A stretch of DNA of 64,000 nt from CAYZGU01 sp964478165 (GTDB lineage: Bacteria > Poribacteria > WGA-4E > JAJDTR01), in the NCBI GenBank assembly GCA_964478165.1, contig CAYZGU010000044.1, positions 170,931-234,930 on the forward strand. Direction: 5' to 3'. Below are positions 55,383-64,000 of this stretch, piece by piece. The notes below the pieces were generated by a model, which searched no databases, was not told the origin of the DNA, and worked only from the letters and a program-made list of their open reading frames with translations. Position numbers and translations under genes: made by a program. Position 1 is the stretch's first letter. Every line of letters starts with the position of its first letter.

Positions 55383-56861
55383 TTATTCGAGTGCGCCAAT
55401 CTTGGCTGCTTGTGGAGCGCTCGTTGGTAAAGCCTGACCAGCTAGGGTGTCCTCTGGAATGTAACCAGAGTAATCAGAGATGTCGCCATTTGTCAGTGAG
55501 TAAACGACAACGTTGGTCATGAATCGGTAAACGCCAGGCGAATAGTGTACAGAACGGGTAGGCAGACTCACGGATTCCATCGCACACATGTAATCACGGC
55601 GAACAGTAATGACTGACAGTTTATCTCCGACGGACACACCTTCGAGGAAGTTCCGTCTTTGTGGTCGTGTTCCCCACCAGAAGATATCAAAGCCAACAGG
55701 AGGGCCACCCATTTCATAGAAGTTGTCATATACCTCGTGATCGTTAGGAATTCGCTCAACCTGATACTCGGGCATGACATAGCGCATCTGAGCCAGAAAC
55801 AGCCGAATCATTGCCTGCGCTGGTGCGTTTACGCCACAATCATCGAAGACAAGAAATCCACCCTTTTCAACCAAATAGCGGCGCAGTGCGGCAGATTCCG
55901 TTTCTGTGAGGCGACTGTCCATGCGTCCGCCGCCATATTGTCTTCCGAGCAGGTTGTGCGAACGTGTAAGAGATGGGTCATGTCCTGTCATGAACAATAT
56001 TGGGCTCCGGTGTAGATTCGCGTCAGTCAACTTTAGAGCACCGCCTTCAACGTTCATGTCGGCTTTGATCTTCGTTCGTTCATTAATCCATTTTGTTAAC
56101 GCGTTGAGCGAAGAAGCATCCGCCCACCAGTCAGAAAGGTTGTGGCGAATGCGAGTAAAACGCAATACCCCGCGGATGTCCCGACCTTTACCAATTACGC
56201 GGCCACCAGGTTCACCTCTGGGCAGTGGTGGAACTTCTACATTACCAAGCGTGATGTTTTCTACAATGTCACCTAAGGCGTCGCGCGCAGCGCCGACCGT
56301 TTCCACCATGGCTAATCCAGGCGGGCGTTCAAAGGCAACCTTAACCTGTACAATGCCACCGGCAATACCACGACCTATATTTGCTGGTCCCGCAGCCGGT
56401 GCGCTTGCGACCGGGGCGGAAAATGCCAGTGCTCCGGGCGCATCGGAGACTGGGAGGTCAGCGTGTGTTACAGCCTGTGGAACGGGGGCGTTAGGTGATA
56501 CTACCTTAGGTACATTTGGATTAATGGGCGCGTCAACTTTGACTACCTTGTTTGAAAATTCGAGCACCGTCGTCGGTTGGAAGTTTGAACGTGCAACGAA
56601 AGCGGTCGTCACCCTTGGTTGTACTTGCACCTGTTCCACGACCACGGTGTTCGTGGTTGGTACGGTTGGCTTAATAACGGGTTTGACAACAGGTTTACGC
56701 ACTTTAGGTTTCGGCGGATCCTTGGGTTTAAGAACTTCTGCTCCAACCAGATCTTTGAATTGCTGCGTCTGACTGACGAGATATAAACCAGCGACGAATG
56801 CAATGATAAGATGAAGCACCAAGGAGGTCATGAAGGCGCCGGATGTTCTTTTGGCACTCAT
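55383..56861 (-). CDS. TonB-like N-terminus with DUF4159 domain
   Basis: 492 residues from the ATG at 56861, which follows GGAGGAAACCAA; an upstream in-frame start lacks a site. One N-terminal membrane helix (about 11-30, VLHLIIAFVAGLYLV) is followed by a Pro/Lys/Val-rich periplasmic stretch (KPKDPPKPKVRKPVVKP), as in TonB. The C-terminal 230 residues match DUF4159 (a GATase-like fold), with DIRGVLRFTRIRHNLSDWW, PILFMTGHD, LVEKGGFLVFDDCG and MRYVMPEYQVERIPNDHEVYDNFY split over the domain. These proteins in Planctomycetes and Poribacteria usually sit with ExbB/ExbD-like genes, which are absent here. Function unknown; likely envelope-linked. Confidence 0.88.
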   Translation of the reverse strand: MSAKRTSGAFMTSLVLHLIIAFVAGLYLVSQTQQFKDLVGAEVLKPKDPPKPKVRKPVVKPVIKPTVPTTNTVVVEQVQVQPRVTTAFVARSNFQPTTVLEFSNKVVKVDAPINPNVPKVVSPNAPVPQAVTHADLPVSDAPGALAFSAPVASAPAAGPANIGRGIAGGIVQVKVAFERPPGLAMVETVGAARDALGDIVENITLGNVEVPPLPRGEPGGRVIGKGRDIRGVLRFTRIRHNLSDWWADASSLNALTKWINERTKIKADMNVEGGALKLTDANLHRSPILFMTGHDPSLTRSHNLLGRQYGGGRMDSRLTETESAALRRYLVEKGGFLVFDDCGVNAPAQAMIRLFLAQMRYVMPEYQVERIPNDHEVYDNFYEMGGPPVGFDIFWWGTRPQRRNFLEGVSVGDKLSVITVRRDYMCAMESVSLPTRSVHYSPGVYRFMTNVVVYSLTNGDISDYSGYIPEDTLAGQALPTSAPQAAKIGALE

Positions 56862-57202
56862 TTGGTTTCCTCCAAAAATTGAGATGTGGGGGCGGTTAGG
56901 CCCTGAAATAATGCGGGCGAATTTATGTTTATGACGGAAATCTGCCGTTGCAGGTGGTTCAATGAGCAATTCGCATGCCAGAATTTTGATTCCGTCTAAG
57001 ATGCAGTATCGTACGGTAATTGATGCAGAGGGTTCTAAGAATTGGGCAAATGTTGCCCAAAACGGGCAATATTTGTACTTTCGAACTGCACCGAATGGTG
57101 CAGTTCGGTCAGGGAGGGAGAATCGCGATTTTCATTGCCAGCAGAGGCGCTTAAGTTGAACATGCAGTACAGGGAACGTGCATGGATCGTGGGCGAGAAA
57201 GG
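56862..57202. other. Structured intergenic leader upstream of the DUF4159 gene
   Basis: 341 bp between the GT9 stop and the DUF4159 start. It contains three alternating 6-mers, GGGCAA (57044-57049), TTGCCC (57053-57058) and GGGCAA (57064-57069), which can form two mutually exclusive stems, and a perfect 11-bp stem (57082-57092 with 57097-57107, loop GAAT). No protein-coding frame is supported. An RNA leader is possible. Confidence 0.45.
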
Positions 57203-58315
57203 CTATATTGTATTAATGTTTCGGGTATTAATGTTTCGGATAACATCTTCTACTTCGATGTTTTTCATACAACCCTCCCCACCAAACTTACAAACGGTGT
57301 CCATGCAAGGGGGACAATCCGGTTTGCGGCGAATCGTAATACAGTCCGAACCAACTGGACCAAAACGATTTGGATTGCCTGGGCCGTATAGCCCGATTGT
57401 CGGGGTGCCAACGGCTGCTGCGAGATGCATTGGTCCACTATCATTTCCAACAAAAAGATTGCAACGCTTCAACAGCTCTGCAAGTTGTGAGGTTGTGGTT
57501 TGGCCTGAAATGTCAATGGACTTTTCGTGCATCAGCTTCTGAATTGTAGACACGAGCGGTGTTTCATCTTGCGTACCGACGAAGAGAACTTGTACGTGTT
57601 TTTGTGTTGCTAACCAGTCTGCGAGAGCCGCAAATCGCTCCGGCCGCCATCGTTTAAGCACAATTGCGGAACCAGGATGTATGGCCACGATTGGACGCTT
57701 TGAAAGAATCTTTTGGAAGAAATCATCGGTCCACCTCTGATCTTGGGGGGTTGTGTGAAACCTAGGGTGTCTGAGCGGAGTTGGGACGTTGACAGATCTC
57801 AAGAGATCAAGGTTCCGATCAACTTCGTGTAACCCGCTGAATCGTGCGAATCCAAGTTTATTGGCAATTTGTAGCCAAGCGTAATCTAATCGGTAACGGG
57901 TTGGCTTTAAAAGGGCGTACAATATTGTGAGCCAGTCTCCACGTAAATCAACTATCAGATCGTACTTCTGATGGCGAAGGGCATCGAGGGTGGCAAACAC
58001 TCTAGATCTAACAACCGTGGTCCCAGATCTGCAAAAAAAACGCGAGTTGTAGTGGATTATTTTATTGATGTCTGGGTGGTTTTCCAAGCCAACCGCACCC
58101 CATGTGCCAGCAAGGACGTGAATTTGGGCAGAGGGGTAAGCACAACGCAAATTTTCCAACACGGGTGTAGCAAGGAGAACGTCGCCCAGGTGATCTAACT
58201 TGATAACGAGAATGCACCGAGGTTTAAACGCAATTGGCGGGGACTCGCGATAGAGGAGATGTTGCACGAGAAAAGAAGCAATTAAAGTGATTGTTTCTGC
58301 TACAGTTTTGAACAT
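57203..58315 (-). CDS. GT9-family (heptosyltransferase-like) glycosyltransferase
   Basis: 370 residues. N-terminal Rossmann half with VIKLDHLGDVLLATPVLENLR, the classic GT9 start of nucleotide-sugar transferases of LPS core; C-terminal half with AIHPGSA, KRWRPERFAALADWL and VGNDSGPMHLAAAVGTPTIGLYG. It probably transfers a heptose-like sugar to an envelope glycan at the inner membrane. The C-terminus ends with a small repeat (NINTRNINTI). 9 bp after the zinc-ribbon gene. Confidence 0.95.
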   Translation of the reverse strand: MFKTVAETITLIASFLVQHLLYRESPPIAFKPRCILVIKLDHLGDVLLATPVLENLRCAYPSAQIHVLAGTWGAVGLENHPDINKIIHYNSRFFCRSGTTVVRSRVFATLDALRHQKYDLIVDLRGDWLTILYALLKPTRYRLDYAWLQIANKLGFARFSGLHEVDRNLDLLRSVNVPTPLRHPRFHTTPQDQRWTDDFFQKILSKRPIVAIHPGSAIVLKRWRPERFAALADWLATQKHVQVLFVGTQDETPLVSTIQKLMHEKSIDISGQTTTSQLAELLKRCNLFVGNDSGPMHLAAAVGTPTIGLYGPGNPNRFGPVGSDCITIRRKPDCPPCMDTVCKFGGEGCMKNIEVEDVIRNINTRNINTI

Positions 58316-58324
58316 TATGACTAT

Positions 58325-58567
58325 TTATGGTTCTGTAGGGACCCGTTGCATTAATGCCATTTGGAATGCTCGTCGTTCATCACAATGGACACACGACCAA
58401 TATACGAAATTCTCGATCCGGTCCGCTTCGAAAATCCAAAGATGTTGGCATGAATCGACTTGCCCTGACTGTTGGATTGCTTGCAGGTTATCCCAATCAC
58501 ATTTGAGGCAGATAGCCGTCTTGTCCTGAAGTATCTGTACTTTGTAAGCGCATCGGGGACAAATCAC
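58325..58567 (-). CDS. Zinc-ribbon small protein upstream of GT9
   Basis: 80 residues from a GTG at 58567 with GGGAG 9 nt upstream. Cysteine pairs C3-P-R-C6, C20-L-K-C23 and C59-V-H-C62, plus C40, suggest one or two zinc-binding knuckles. No known family recognised. It ends 9 bp before the glycosyltransferase start, so the two are co-translated. A role as a small regulator or metal-structured adaptor is possible but not shown. Confidence 0.72.
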   Translation of the reverse strand: MICPRCAYKVQILQDKTAICLKCDWDNLQAIQQSGQVDSCQHLWIFEADRIENFVYWSCVHCDERRAFQMALMQRVPTEP

Positions 58568-59926
58568 CGTTCAAATCTCCCTGTTTTAGGCATTTGGGAA
58601 TTGAATTTAGACGTTTAGAGGTTCAGGATTTCGCTATTGAGTGATTCCTAATTGTTTGCGAAGAACGGAAACCCGGTAAGGTTTAGGAATGTAGCAATGG
58701 TCGGCTAATTCAATCGATTGGCTTCGTAGGAATCGCGTGTTCAGGCAGTTCGCCGTCGTGCACTTGTTCCTCCAATGCTCTAGAGGTTTGAGCTGATTGG
58801 TTAATTGGTCCTTAGGTTCAAAAGGTTCCTAGGGCACATGTGACCCAAGAGGTGTTTAATCTCTTCCTGATTACCGGTAGCCTGGTAGTTTCTGTCCTGA
58901 TGTCTTTCCCTTTGTCCAGACTATTTTGGCAGTGAGTTTATCACTAGATCTTCGGGACATGGTTTAGTTCTCGATAACTGTAGGAACGTGATTTGGACAG
59001 CATCTTGCGGACGGATTGGAATTTGTAGTATGGGTTCTTCAATGCTTCGTGGCCGGCTTCTGGCTCCATGTTGGTCAGCAATGGGGTCTTTTTCCCCGAT
59101 GAATTACCGTTACTCAAGCATTGAACCATAACCACGAACTGAGCTCTCCCAGAGAGATGTTGATGTTAGATCTGTGCCTATGATACGGTCTACGCCGAAT
59201 TCGAAACTCGGATGCCATTTACGATTTCTAGTGTTTTGCAGATGAGGCTTGGCAGCGAAACCTGCGGGATTAGTGGATACTTTGAGAGCGCAATCCTTTG
59301 CGCAGACATTGTGAAATCGACAGTTAAAAGACGGTGCGCTATTTTCAGGATTGTGAGTCAGGCGACTGTGAAGTTCCACATATACCGGTGTATCAAAATT
59401 TGCGCAGTACTACGTTCGTTCCGGGTATCCAAAATAGATGTAATGTCAATATCTGGAAGCCAGTATCGAATCTGGATTCCAGATGGACGTCGGTCACTTG
59501 AATGAGATTTTAGTTAATGCCCATCTCTACTTTTGAGTGGACCAGAGTATCCCTGTTTTTCGGCTTTCAAAATTTTGAATTCTTTGGTCCATAACTCTGG
59601 AGTTGTTTCGATGTCGTTGGTACCCGACGAGGGTTCGAAACCAATCTGTCTTACGTCATTCTCCAAGAAAGGCAAATCTTGAACGAGGAGCGTTGACAGT
59701 GGAATCAGCTGTTTCCGTTGAGGCTTGTTAGTCTTGCCAGTCACAAGTATAACACATTAGAACACAAATATTCTGGAAATTGCGTTATGATTCTCTTAGC
59801 GTTGAAATGTTCCATACGCGAGCAGGGCTTGGGGCATAAACAATGTCATTGAGATGGTTTTGAACGTCGCGTGTTCTGGTGTCCTAGTAATTGGCGTCCG
59901 GATATCCAGGTTCCAAGGGAAAAACC
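58568..59926. other. Gene-poor region with possible decayed frames
   Basis: 1.36 kb without a supported gene. A minus-strand frame at 59514-59744 (76 codons, starting MTGKTNKPQRKQ) has good composition but no partner, no known motif and a doubtful ribosome site. A second frame at 59110-59379 is interrupted in context. I read this as eroded sequence. Confidence 0.35.
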
Positions 59927-61126
59927 TCAGATGACTTTGACAGTGGGGGGCTTGAACCCATGTGACGGGGTTTGGGAGTAACCTCCGAAGATTGGACGAA
60001 AATATTCTCTGCCTGCAACCGAGATTTGGTAGTTTTCTGCATCGTAAAACCGTAGGTCGACACTACGCGGAATTACTTTGTGATTCTCATCCCGCTTGAT
60101 TACCTGATTCAATGGGTGGAGAATTGGCTCGATTCCTGCCTCTGTGCGCATTATCGTCGCAACGACATTAATTTGTCCCTCATCGAGTGCTCTGACCGCG
60201 AGTTCGCCGGCCTTTATCGCACAGTCTCGATCGAGTGCTATCGGTCGGCCACATCTTAGGAGGTAGCCCAATATCACGTGCCGGAACGTGGCACTCGGGA
60301 ATTCTTTTGAGAGTCTCAACTTCATTGCTTCAGCGATAATCTCCGAACAACCACCAGGTCGGGTGTGGCCGAAGGCATCGAGCTCTCTGTCTGAAGTAAT
60401 CATTAGCTCGCCTTTTTGGTTACGAATGCCTTCGGATACAACTACGATTACATTCTCGTTTTCGCGATGTTTTTGGCGAATGGCAGCGGCTAGGTGGTCG
60501 GGATTATAAGGAATTTCAGGTATTACGATGAGGTCCGCGTGTCCATAGGCTGATGCTAGTGTGAGCCAACCGGCATCTCTTCCCATTGCTTCGACGAAGA
60601 AAATTCGATTATGCGAGTATGCTGTGGTTCGGAGATCTTTGATGTAGTTGATTACACGATTTGCTGCTGTTGGGAATCCGGGACAGAAATAGTTAAGCAT
60701 CTTTGAGTAATTAACCGGTGTGTGCTCTGGGGAATTAATTCCAACGTCGTTATCAATGGTTTTTGTTACCGAGGCCATCGTGAAGAGTTTGGAGATTTCT
60801 GCTCCAACTGTCATCGTATCATCTCCACCAATGGGGATTAGGCCATCGATTTTGAGCTTCTTCAGGTTATCAATGGCTTCATCCAACTTGTTCTCTGCAA
60901 TGAGATTCGTGCGTGAGCTCTTTAGAATTGTTCCTCCATAATTTTCGTCGATTAAATCGGGAGTAAGTGTAAAGTAGCCTCCGCCTTTCAAGACACCTTT
61001 CCAGCCTTCCATAAATCCGATGAGTTCAAATCCCAGTGCTTCTGATTTTAGAGCGATGCCTTTAAGTGTTGCGTTGAGGGCACTTGTATCCCCTCCCCCT
61101 GTTAAAACTCCGATGCGTTTTCCCAT
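59927..61126 (-). CDS. pfp: 6-phosphofructokinase, pyrophosphate-type residues
   Basis: 399 residues, PFK family. The phosphoryl-donor loop reads GGDD (100-103), where ATP enzymes have GGDG, and Lys122 precedes TIDND (123-127), where ATP enzymes usually have Gly. Asp at the first site and Lys at the second are the accepted hallmarks of pyrophosphate-dependent PFK. The catalytic D125 and D127 and the EAMGRDAGWL motif are intact. It would interconvert fructose 6-phosphate and fructose 1,6-bisphosphate using PPi, reversibly. AAAGGAAACAATA precedes the ATG. The symbol pfp assumes the PPi reading. Confidence 0.92.
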   Translation of the reverse strand: MGKRIGVLTGGGDTSALNATLKGIALKSEALGFELIGFMEGWKGVLKGGGYFTLTPDLIDENYGGTILKSSRTNLIAENKLDEAIDNLKKLKIDGLIPIGGDDTMTVGAEISKLFTMASVTKTIDNDVGINSPEHTPVNYSKMLNYFCPGFPTAANRVINYIKDLRTTAYSHNRIFFVEAMGRDAGWLTLASAYGHADLIVIPEIPYNPDHLAAAIRQKHRENENVIVVVSEGIRNQKGELMITSDRELDAFGHTRPGGCSEIIAEAMKLRLSKEFPSATFRHVILGYLLRCGRPIALDRDCAIKAGELAVRALDEGQINVVATIMRTEAGIEPILHPLNQVIKRDENHKVIPRSVDLRFYDAENYQISVAGREYFRPIFGGYSQTPSHGFKPPTVKVI

Positions 61127-61662
61127 TATTGTTTCCTTTCGAAATGACTAACTATTTGCGCGTGCCCATGAACGTGAATATTCTGGAGGACCAAGTCCTA
61201 ATTAGTGTAATTCTTGCAGGTGAAAAATAGAGCGAACAGTATCGCACTAGATTGAGGTTTTATGGATTGGAACTGGAGTTCATCTGGTTTCTCATGTCTA
61301 CCACTGTGGAGGAGTTAACTGTATGCGATAAGTGTTTTATCCCACAAGCATGATTTGTCGAAAGAGCAATTACAATTTGACGTAACAGGGGCGTTGATTT
61401 TCTCAAGCAGAATCGTTCATTTGCGAATAGGAAGCATAAGTTGTGCTATCTTTTGGGTCTCCGTTGTCGGGGTTGGCTATAGTTTGAATTCACTCAAAGA
61501 CGGCTGGTCATCTCAAGTCTCATAGCTGAATCCGTCGCGGATGAGTACATGGTGGCCAATCGATAGTAATACTCGGTGATAAGCAAGCACAAAAAGTGGT
61601 ATCATTCGATTGGCCCTGGGTCTTGCTGTGTTGACTCGTCTCAGGTTTTTAGCGGAAGACGA
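61127..61662. other. Intergenic region, no gene seen
   Basis: 536 bp between the 665-residue gene's stop and the PFK start, both minus strand. No gene, terminator or clear promoter was recognised. Confidence 0.4.
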
Positions 61663-63660
61663 CTATTTTATTTTTGCAGCAATTAGTTTGCTTTCCCAGG
61701 GATTAAACGATTGGGTAAGATATGTGTTTCCGTTTGCATGCCAATAATCGAGAACAAGTCTTTCGTCGTTTGTTGTTGGCCATGCTTCGACCTCCAGTGC
61801 TTCTCCGCGAATCTCGACTAACGTTTCCATGTTATGCTCGCTCGTGTTAAAGAGGTAGTAGAGATTGAGTTTTTTGGTTTGACGATGGTGCAGACGGATA
61901 ACACCTGTTGGTGTGTTATCTGGTCTTATGTAGATCTGGAGTGCTGGTTTAATCCACTTTTCAAGGAGGTGTTTGAGTGTCTCGGTTTTCTCGTCTAGTG
62001 GTCCTTTCAGCATAGACGTGCGACGGTGATAAAGTAATAGCTCCAATGGATGCGTGTCACGCGAAAGTTTGCCCTGGAGGAGATAGGGCACTGGTTCGAC
62101 TGAGACCAGCTTGCCGCGGCCGGTGAGGACCTCCGTTAATCGCAAAACGGTAGTCCTCTGAAGTGACGCACAGCTCGGGAGTAAAACGACTTGGTAAAAT
62201 CTCTCATTGATATGTAGAGCGCGCTTTTTCTTGTTAAATTCCGAAGTGACGAAATCAGTTTCTGTGGCAATGTCAAAATCATAACCCAAATTCCAAACGG
62301 TCTGGGAAAGCCACTCCCAGGACTGTGTTGTATCGTTCCATGTTTCTTCATTGGCTTCTGACCACAAACTATGTATTGGTGAAATCATCAATATGGAGCG
62401 CTGAGGTACGCCAATTGACAACGCTCTTTCTGAACGGTAGTGATTAGATTGTTCGGGCGACGACCTGTCAGAGTTGATAGGGATTGTCGAAAGATTGTTT
62501 TCCGGTTTGGGTCCCTTCCTGCTCGGTTTTCCGGGACTTCCGGACAACCATGAAGTGAAGCCTAGAACGGCGTCGTACGACCGCTGCTCAGCACTCGGAG
62601 GCTTTGCTCGACAGACAGTAACGGTTTGTGAATGTTCACCTTCTAATTGGCTAGCAATCCACTTTGCCAGTAGAAGTTGCTCCGGAGTACTGGTTAGATT
62701 TGTATTCGAAATGTGAGGTTGAGCGACGTCATTTCCCGCACGCGTATCTGATTGCGTTTCTTCCGGCTTGGCTCCCGTGGATTTGCCATCTTCAGTACCA
62801 ATTAGAATCGGACCATCTGTGTACTTGAGAATGGCTCCAAGATCGAATCTCAAGGTCTCTGGACTTTCGGGAATTTCAATTGCGACACGTAATCCAAGGT
62901 CGTTACAGAGCTCTCGAAAGCTGCCGATACAAATCTCAGCGAACTGGTTTGTCAATTCTCTCCAAAATCTGCTGCGAACTGCCGACGCACCATGGGCGCC
63001 ATAGAAAACTTGTGGAAGATAGTCGGTGAGTGGTGCCTGCCAAACCGATTGGAAGTGTTCGCTCAGATGCGGGCTCCATGGGACTTCCCGCGCAGGCGCA
63101 TTTAGAGGCGAGAGGAAAGGAGGCAGTTGGAAGCTGAAACCGATTACGACGTGACCTAAGAAACGGGTGAATTCATGAATATATGTTCTTAGAATACGTC
63201 CAGCTGCGGCGTTTGTGCCAGGCACACTCAGAAGATCGTATGCGCTTCTCGAGGTCTGATGGAGACGAAAAATTGTGCGTCCTCTGAACCGATTTGCGAT
63301 TGAGAAATCGCCTGACAAACAACGCTGTACGTAGTCTGTTATATCGTAGCACGGCTCCTCAACATGTTCTTGGGCCACGAGGTAAGTGCGGTGAAACTTT
63401 GTGCGGTGTGGCGGCTGCCAATCGCGCAATTGTCGATAGATTTCCTCACTGCTTCCTGAATCCGGGAACGTATATTCGACTGAGGTGAGGCGGAATTGCG
63501 TCTCCGCAAATACTGAATTAAATCGAATCCACGCAAACCTTCCTTCGCGAGCGAGCCTTTCAAGTTGTGCTCGATGGTGTTTGACCCCTGTTGGCCACTC
63601 AGAATAGGACCAAGGAAGTAGAACGGCATCTACCGTTTCTGAATTGACCGAGAGCGACAA
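61663..63660 (-). CDS. Glycoside-hydrolase-like protein, family uncertain
   Basis: 665 residues from a TTG at 63660 with GAGGTGAT about 8 nt upstream. No signal peptide. The N-terminal half has a TIM-barrel feel (FRLHQTSRSAYDLL, LPQVFYGAHGASAVRSRFW, LRVAIEIPESPETLRFDLG). A low-complexity polar insert spans about 285-400. The C-terminal part (MISPIHSLWSEANEETWN, ALHINERFYQVVLLPSCASL, GRGKLVSVEPVPYLLQG) resembles the GATase-like domain of GH106-type rhamnosidases and related large hydrolases, and ends in a beta domain. I cannot point to the catalytic acids. It probably acts on a plant, algal or sponge-type polysaccharide, but this is inference. Confidence 0.55.
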   Translation of the reverse strand: MSLSVNSETVDAVLLPWSYSEWPTGVKHHRAQLERLAREGRFAWIRFNSVFAETQFRLTSVEYTFPDSGSSEEIYRQLRDWQPPHRTKFHRTYLVAQEHVEEPCYDITDYVQRCLSGDFSIANRFRGRTIFRLHQTSRSAYDLLSVPGTNAAAGRILRTYIHEFTRFLGHVVIGFSFQLPPFLSPLNAPAREVPWSPHLSEHFQSVWQAPLTDYLPQVFYGAHGASAVRSRFWRELTNQFAEICIGSFRELCNDLGLRVAIEIPESPETLRFDLGAILKYTDGPILIGTEDGKSTGAKPEETQSDTRAGNDVAQPHISNTNLTSTPEQLLLAKWIASQLEGEHSQTVTVCRAKPPSAEQRSYDAVLGFTSWLSGSPGKPSRKGPKPENNLSTIPINSDRSSPEQSNHYRSERALSIGVPQRSILMISPIHSLWSEANEETWNDTTQSWEWLSQTVWNLGYDFDIATETDFVTSEFNKKKRALHINERFYQVVLLPSCASLQRTTVLRLTEVLTGRGKLVSVEPVPYLLQGKLSRDTHPLELLLYHRRTSMLKGPLDEKTETLKHLLEKWIKPALQIYIRPDNTPTGVIRLHHRQTKKLNLYYLFNTSEHNMETLVEIRGEALEVEAWPTTNDERLVLDYWHANGNTYLTQSFNPWESKLIAAKIK

Positions 63661-64000
63661 TGTCTTATCACCTCAAGCATGGGATTGTTTGCTAAACACC
63701 ATGGCCTGTTTGCACGTCCGATAGGGGTGATTTTGCGAATCTAATAGTCTAATCGAAGTTTAACCCCTGTACCCAATAACGTATCCTAATCTCGTCCTTA
63801 TTTACGGAAACAAAACTCTATACTAACACACTAAAATAAGCGTGACAAGAAAAAAGGCCATCTGACTTATTTCCAGTTTGTCGTGACGACAGGTAACAGA
63901 TAATTTAGACATGATGAGATTTGAGAATATGTGGTGAGATATGATAACCTCTCTGAGTTCGGAAACCCAGAGAGGCTCAATAGTGAGGGAATTTAAAATA
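63661..64000. other. Intergenic end of window
   Basis: 340 bp upstream of the glycoside-hydrolase-like gene. It contains an 8-bp inverted repeat, CCTCTCTG (63948-63955) with CAGAGAGG (63968-63975), and AT-rich flanks. It may be a terminator or promoter element of a gene beyond the edge. Confidence 0.35.

Noticed and set aside
55906..56772. 288-codon plus-strand frame
   Set aside because: It mirrors the Pro/Val/Lys-rich DUF4159 gene; low-complexity Thr/Gly/Ser composition is typical of an antisense shadow.
63948..63975. CRISPR-like or attachment-site repeat at the window end
   Set aside because: It is a single 8-bp inverted repeat with no spaced copies; terminator or operator is simpler.

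Overview
The window looks like a chromosomal piece of an uncultured, moderate-GC (roughly mid-40s percent, judged by eye) Gram-negative-type bacterium. The gene content (two phytanoyl-CoA dioxygenase-like proteins, several xylose-isomerase-fold sugar epimerases, a Gfo/Idh/MocA oxidoreductase, a TonB-like DUF4159 protein, an OPT-like permease, an orphan microcompartment vertex protein, long spacers) resembles Candidatus Poribacteria or a relative in the Planctomycetes/PVC neighbourhood. This is an inference from family content, not from a marker-gene tree. No rRNA, CRISPR array, prophage or intact insertion sequence was seen; there is one tRNA (Leu, anticodon GAG).

Layout. 1-4.9 kb (minus): a degenerate EF-Tu paralogue cut by the window edge, a histidine kinase/NtrC-like regulator pair whose regulator has lost the sigma-54 contact loop, and a lone EutN/CcmL vertex protein. 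5.6-8.0 kb: a class A penicillin-binding protein. 8.6-9.0 kb: an XRE-type repressor with structured promoter DNA. 9.7-21.7 kb (plus): a probable operon with a 2,473-residue LysM/M28-like/FtsX fusion permease, a 58-residue membrane protein, an OPT-like transporter, an unknown protein, a PqqD-like protein and a LolD-type ATPase. This is the best candidate for an undescribed system. 21.9-23.8 kb: groES-groEL. 24.3-27.1 kb: a stand-alone double-stranded-RNA-binding-domain protein, a methyltransferase and an APH-fold kinase. 27.7-29.7 kb: ligA.

29.8-43.6 kb is a metabolic region: two sugar epimerases, a protein with two metallo-beta-lactamase domains, a D-2-hydroxyacid dehydrogenase, a PhyH-like protein without its iron ligands, a Gfo/Idh/MocA oxidoreductase with a small partner, gamma-glutamyltransferase, an amidohydrolase, then (reverse) a threonine-dehydratase-like enzyme and an intact PhyH dioxygenase. 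The substrate cannot be read from the sequence. 44.6-53.1 kb (minus) is an iron-sulfur cluster locus: moaA, sufC, sufB, sufD, monothiol glutaredoxin, sufS, U-type scaffold, Rieske ferredoxin, SufT-like, DUF971 and rhodanese. It starts behind a good promoter followed by three exact-period 21-bp repeats, whose 12-bp core also occurs twice upstream of the XRE repressor 44 kb away.

53.3-64 kb: the tRNA gene with promoter and terminator, a frameshifted DNA methyltransferase relic, a DUF4159 TonB-like protein ending at a perfect 28-bp hairpin, a GT9 heptosyltransferase coupled to a zinc-ribbon protein, a phosphofructokinase with pyrophosphate-type residues, and a glycoside-hydrolase-like protein. 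Spacers in the second half (30.6-32.3, 53.5-54.6 and 58.6-59.9 kb) are long and appear to hold decayed sequence.
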